DNA from: Bacteroidota bacterium | Lineage (GTDB): Bacteria; Bacteroidota; Bacteroidia; Bacteroidales; JACABE01 | Direction of reading: 5' to 3' | Length of the DNA: 64,000 bases | Assembly: GCA_013377005.1 (NCBI GenBank) | Contig: JACABE010000008.1 | Coordinates: 9,642 to 73,641, forward strand | Part shown: in pieces, positions 62,284 through 64,000 of the stretch | Layout: every line of letters starts with the position of its first letter | Position numbering within the stretch: the first letter of the stretch is position 1 | The notes under the pieces: model-generated | Database searches by the model: none | The model's input: only the letters and a program-made list of their open reading frames with translations | Told to the model about the DNA's origin: nothing | Made by a program: the position numbers and the translations under genes

Positions 62284-64000
62284 TTACAGCTTGCGTTTTA
62301 CTTCAGTTTCTTCATAACCTTCTACAATATCACCCACTTTAATATCATTGAAATTATCAATGTTTAATCCGCATTCAAATCCTGAGTTTACTTCTTTTAC
62401 ATCATCTTTAAAACGTTTCAACGAACCTAATCTTCCTGTGTAAACTACAATACCATCACGAATAATCCTGATCTTAGTATTTCGTGTAATTTTACCATCC
62501 AAAACCATACAACCTGCAATAGTTCCAACTTTGGTAATTTTGAATACTTCACGGATTTCGATATTACAAATAATTTTTTCAACAATATCAGGTGAAAGCA
62601 TTCCTTCAATAGCAGCTTTAATTTCGTTAATAGCAGTATAAATAATTGAATACAAACGAATATCAATTTGTTCTTGTTCAGCCAGTTTACGAGCACTCAT
62701 TGAAGGACGAACCTGGAAGCCAATGATAATAGCTTCTGATGCAGAAGCAAGTAATACATCGGACTCTGTAATCTGTCCTACGGATTTGTGAATAACCTGT
62801 ACCTGAACCTCAGCATTAGATAGTTTCAACAATGAATCAGCCAAAGCTTCTACAGAACCATCTACGTCACCTTTCACAATAATATTTAATTGTTTGAAAT
62901 CGCCAATAGCTATACGACGACCAATTTCATCTAACGTAATATGTTTTTGAGTTCTAATACCTTGTTCACGTTGCAACTGTAAACGTTTGCTCGAAATATC
63001 TTTAGCCTCACGTTCATCGGTCATTACATTAAATTTATCACCCGCTTGTGGAGCTCCATTTAAACCTAATAACAATACCGGAGTTGAAGGACCTGCTGTT
63101 TTCACCAATGCATTGCGTTCATTGTACATGGCTTTTACTTTACCATAAGTGGAACCGGCCAATACAACATCTCCGATTTTTATTGTTCCATCCTGAACTA
63201 ATATTTTAGCTACATATCCACGACCTTTATCAAGTGAAGATTCTATAACAGTTCCAATAGCTTTTTTATTTGGATTTCCTTTTAAATCGAGTAATTCTGC
63301 TTCTAATAATACTTTTTCAAGTAGCTGTTCTACATTTATACCCTTTTTAGCTGAAATTTCCTGACTTTGATATTTTCCACCCCAATCTTCCACCAAAATA
63401 TTCATTTGAGCTAATCCTTCTTTTATTTTTTCAGGACTTGCATTTTCTTTATCAATTTTATTGATAGCGAATACAATAGGAACATTAGCTGCTTGAGCAT
63501 GGTTAATGGCTTCAATTGTTTGTGGCATAATTTTATCATCAGCTGCAACTACAATAATGGCAACATCAGTTACTTTAGCACCACGGGCACGCATAGCAGT
63601 AAATGCTTCGTGGCCAGGTGTATCTAAGAAAGTTATCTTTTTACCATTTGGTAATTTAACTTCATACGAACCAATATGTTGAGTAATTCCACCTGCTTCT
63701 CCAGCAATTACATTCGAATGTCGAATATAGTCAAGCAGGGACGTTTTACCATGGTCAACGTGTCCCATTACAGCAACTATAGGAGCTCTTGGAAGTAAAT
63801 CTTCTTCATTATCCGTTTCTTCTGAAATATTAATAGCATCCAATACTTCAACACTAACAAAATCAACTTTATATCCAAACTCATCTGCAACTATATTCAG
63901 TGCTTCGGCATCTAAACGTTGATTAATAGAAACAAACATACCTAAAGACATGCAAGTAGAAATAACACTTGTAACCGGCACATCCATCATGTTGGCTAAT
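62284..64000 (-). CDS. infB: Translation initiation factor IF-2, C-terminal part (runs off the window)
   Basis: About 572 residues are visible; the frame stays open to the right edge, with Leu-Ala-Asn before the first Met, so the N-terminal extension is outside the window. The visible part starts in the IF2_N domain ([19 protein letters not shown]). The GTPase follows with [15 protein letters not shown] (G1), DTPGHEAF (G3) and NKID (G4). Then come domains II, III and IV, ending in the initiator-tRNA-binding C2 domain. IF-2 places fMet-tRNA on the small ribosomal subunit. Confidence 0.97.
   Translation of the reverse strand, partial: LANMMDVPVTSVISTCMSLGMFVSINQRLDAEALNIVADEFGYKVDFVSVEVLDAINISEETDNEEDLLPRAPIVAVMGHVDHGKTSLLDYIRHSNVIAGEAGGITQHIGSYEVKLPNGKKITFLDTPGHEAFTAMRARGAKVTDVAIIVVAADDKIMPQTIEAINHAQAANVPIVFAINKIDKENASPEKIKEGLAQMNILVEDWGGKYQSQEISAKKGINVEQLLEKVLLEAELLDLKGNPNKKAIGTVIESSLDKGRGYVAKILVQDGTIKIGDVVLAGSTYGKVKAMYNERNALVKTAGPSTPVLLLGLNGAPQAGDKFNVMTDEREAKDISSKRLQLQREQGIRTQKHITLDEIGRRIAIGDFKQLNIIVKGDVDGSVEALADSLLKLSNAEVQVQVIHKSVGQITESDVLLASASEAIIIGFQVRPSMSARKLAEQEQIDIRLYSIIYTAINEIKAAIEGMLSPDIVEKIICNIEIREVFKITKVGTIAGCMVLDGKITRNTKIRIIRDGIVVYTGRLGSLKRFKDDVKEVNSGFECGLNIDNFNDIKVGDIVEGYEETEVKRKL

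Overview
The window is an AT-rich chromosomal segment (by eye roughly one third G+C) of a member of the phylum Bacteroidota, probably Bacteroidales or a relative. The evidence is the recurrent promoter signature TTG-N18..20-TAnnTTTG ahead of many genes, the near absence of Shine-Dalgarno sequences, a BlaR1-like peptidase fused to a TonB C-terminal domain, a SecA of about 1,100 residues, a fucose/glucose-permease-family MFS transporter, YwqK-repeat and OmpA lipoproteins, and LPS genes (kdsD, lptB). It is Gram-negative and respiratory. The species cannot be named from sequence reading alone.

Layout. 145-1884: a cytoplasmic FKBP-type isomerase and a MOSC-MogA fusion protein. 1920-14691 (minus): a complete fourteen-gene complex I operon, nuoA to nuoN, with a short NuoG that stops soon after its Fe-S domains. 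14852-21898: envelope and housekeeping genes (polysaccharide deacetylase, gamma-carbonic-anhydrase-like protein, lptB, kdsD, recQ, an OmpH/Skp-like membrane protein, cutC). 21977-25560: a RhuM-family gene overlapping the start codon of a secreted GH2 beta-mannosidase gene.

25620-32002 is an accessory region. It holds a HigA-type antitoxin without a toxin, an unknown exported protein, a PD-(D/E)XK nuclease-like protein, a stand-alone DUF5684-like membrane protein, a non-coding stretch with GTAC recurring every 21 bp, a G+C-richer unknown gene behind a long leader with two 18-bp repeats, and a three-gene HipB-HipS-HipT-like module bracketed by imperfect 18-bp direct repeats. A large inverted repeat marks its right side.

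32058-37006 (minus): efflux operon of adaptor, ABC permease, TolC and SDR genes, with no ATPase gene. A MacB/LolD-type ATPase gene sits alone at 46585. 37065-47889: sugar transporter, pcm, Gfo/Idh oxidoreductase, lipoprotein plus sugar transferase, exonuclease III, OmpA lipoprotein, tpx, a methyltransferase and a cobalamin adenosyltransferase. 48014-53620: DUF2795 protein, secA, DUF1294 protein, Wzx-like flippase. 53729-55442: a BlaI/BlaR1-TonB pair whose promoter carries two identical dyads. 55780-64000: HAD phosphatase, tRNA(CAT), YwqK lipoprotein, a gene split by an in-frame stop, a large transglutaminase-like protein, adenosine deaminase, and infB running off the right edge.

Most of the window is core metabolism and envelope biology. 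The least explained part is 28.2-32.0 kb. No integrase, transposase, CRISPR array or prophage was found.
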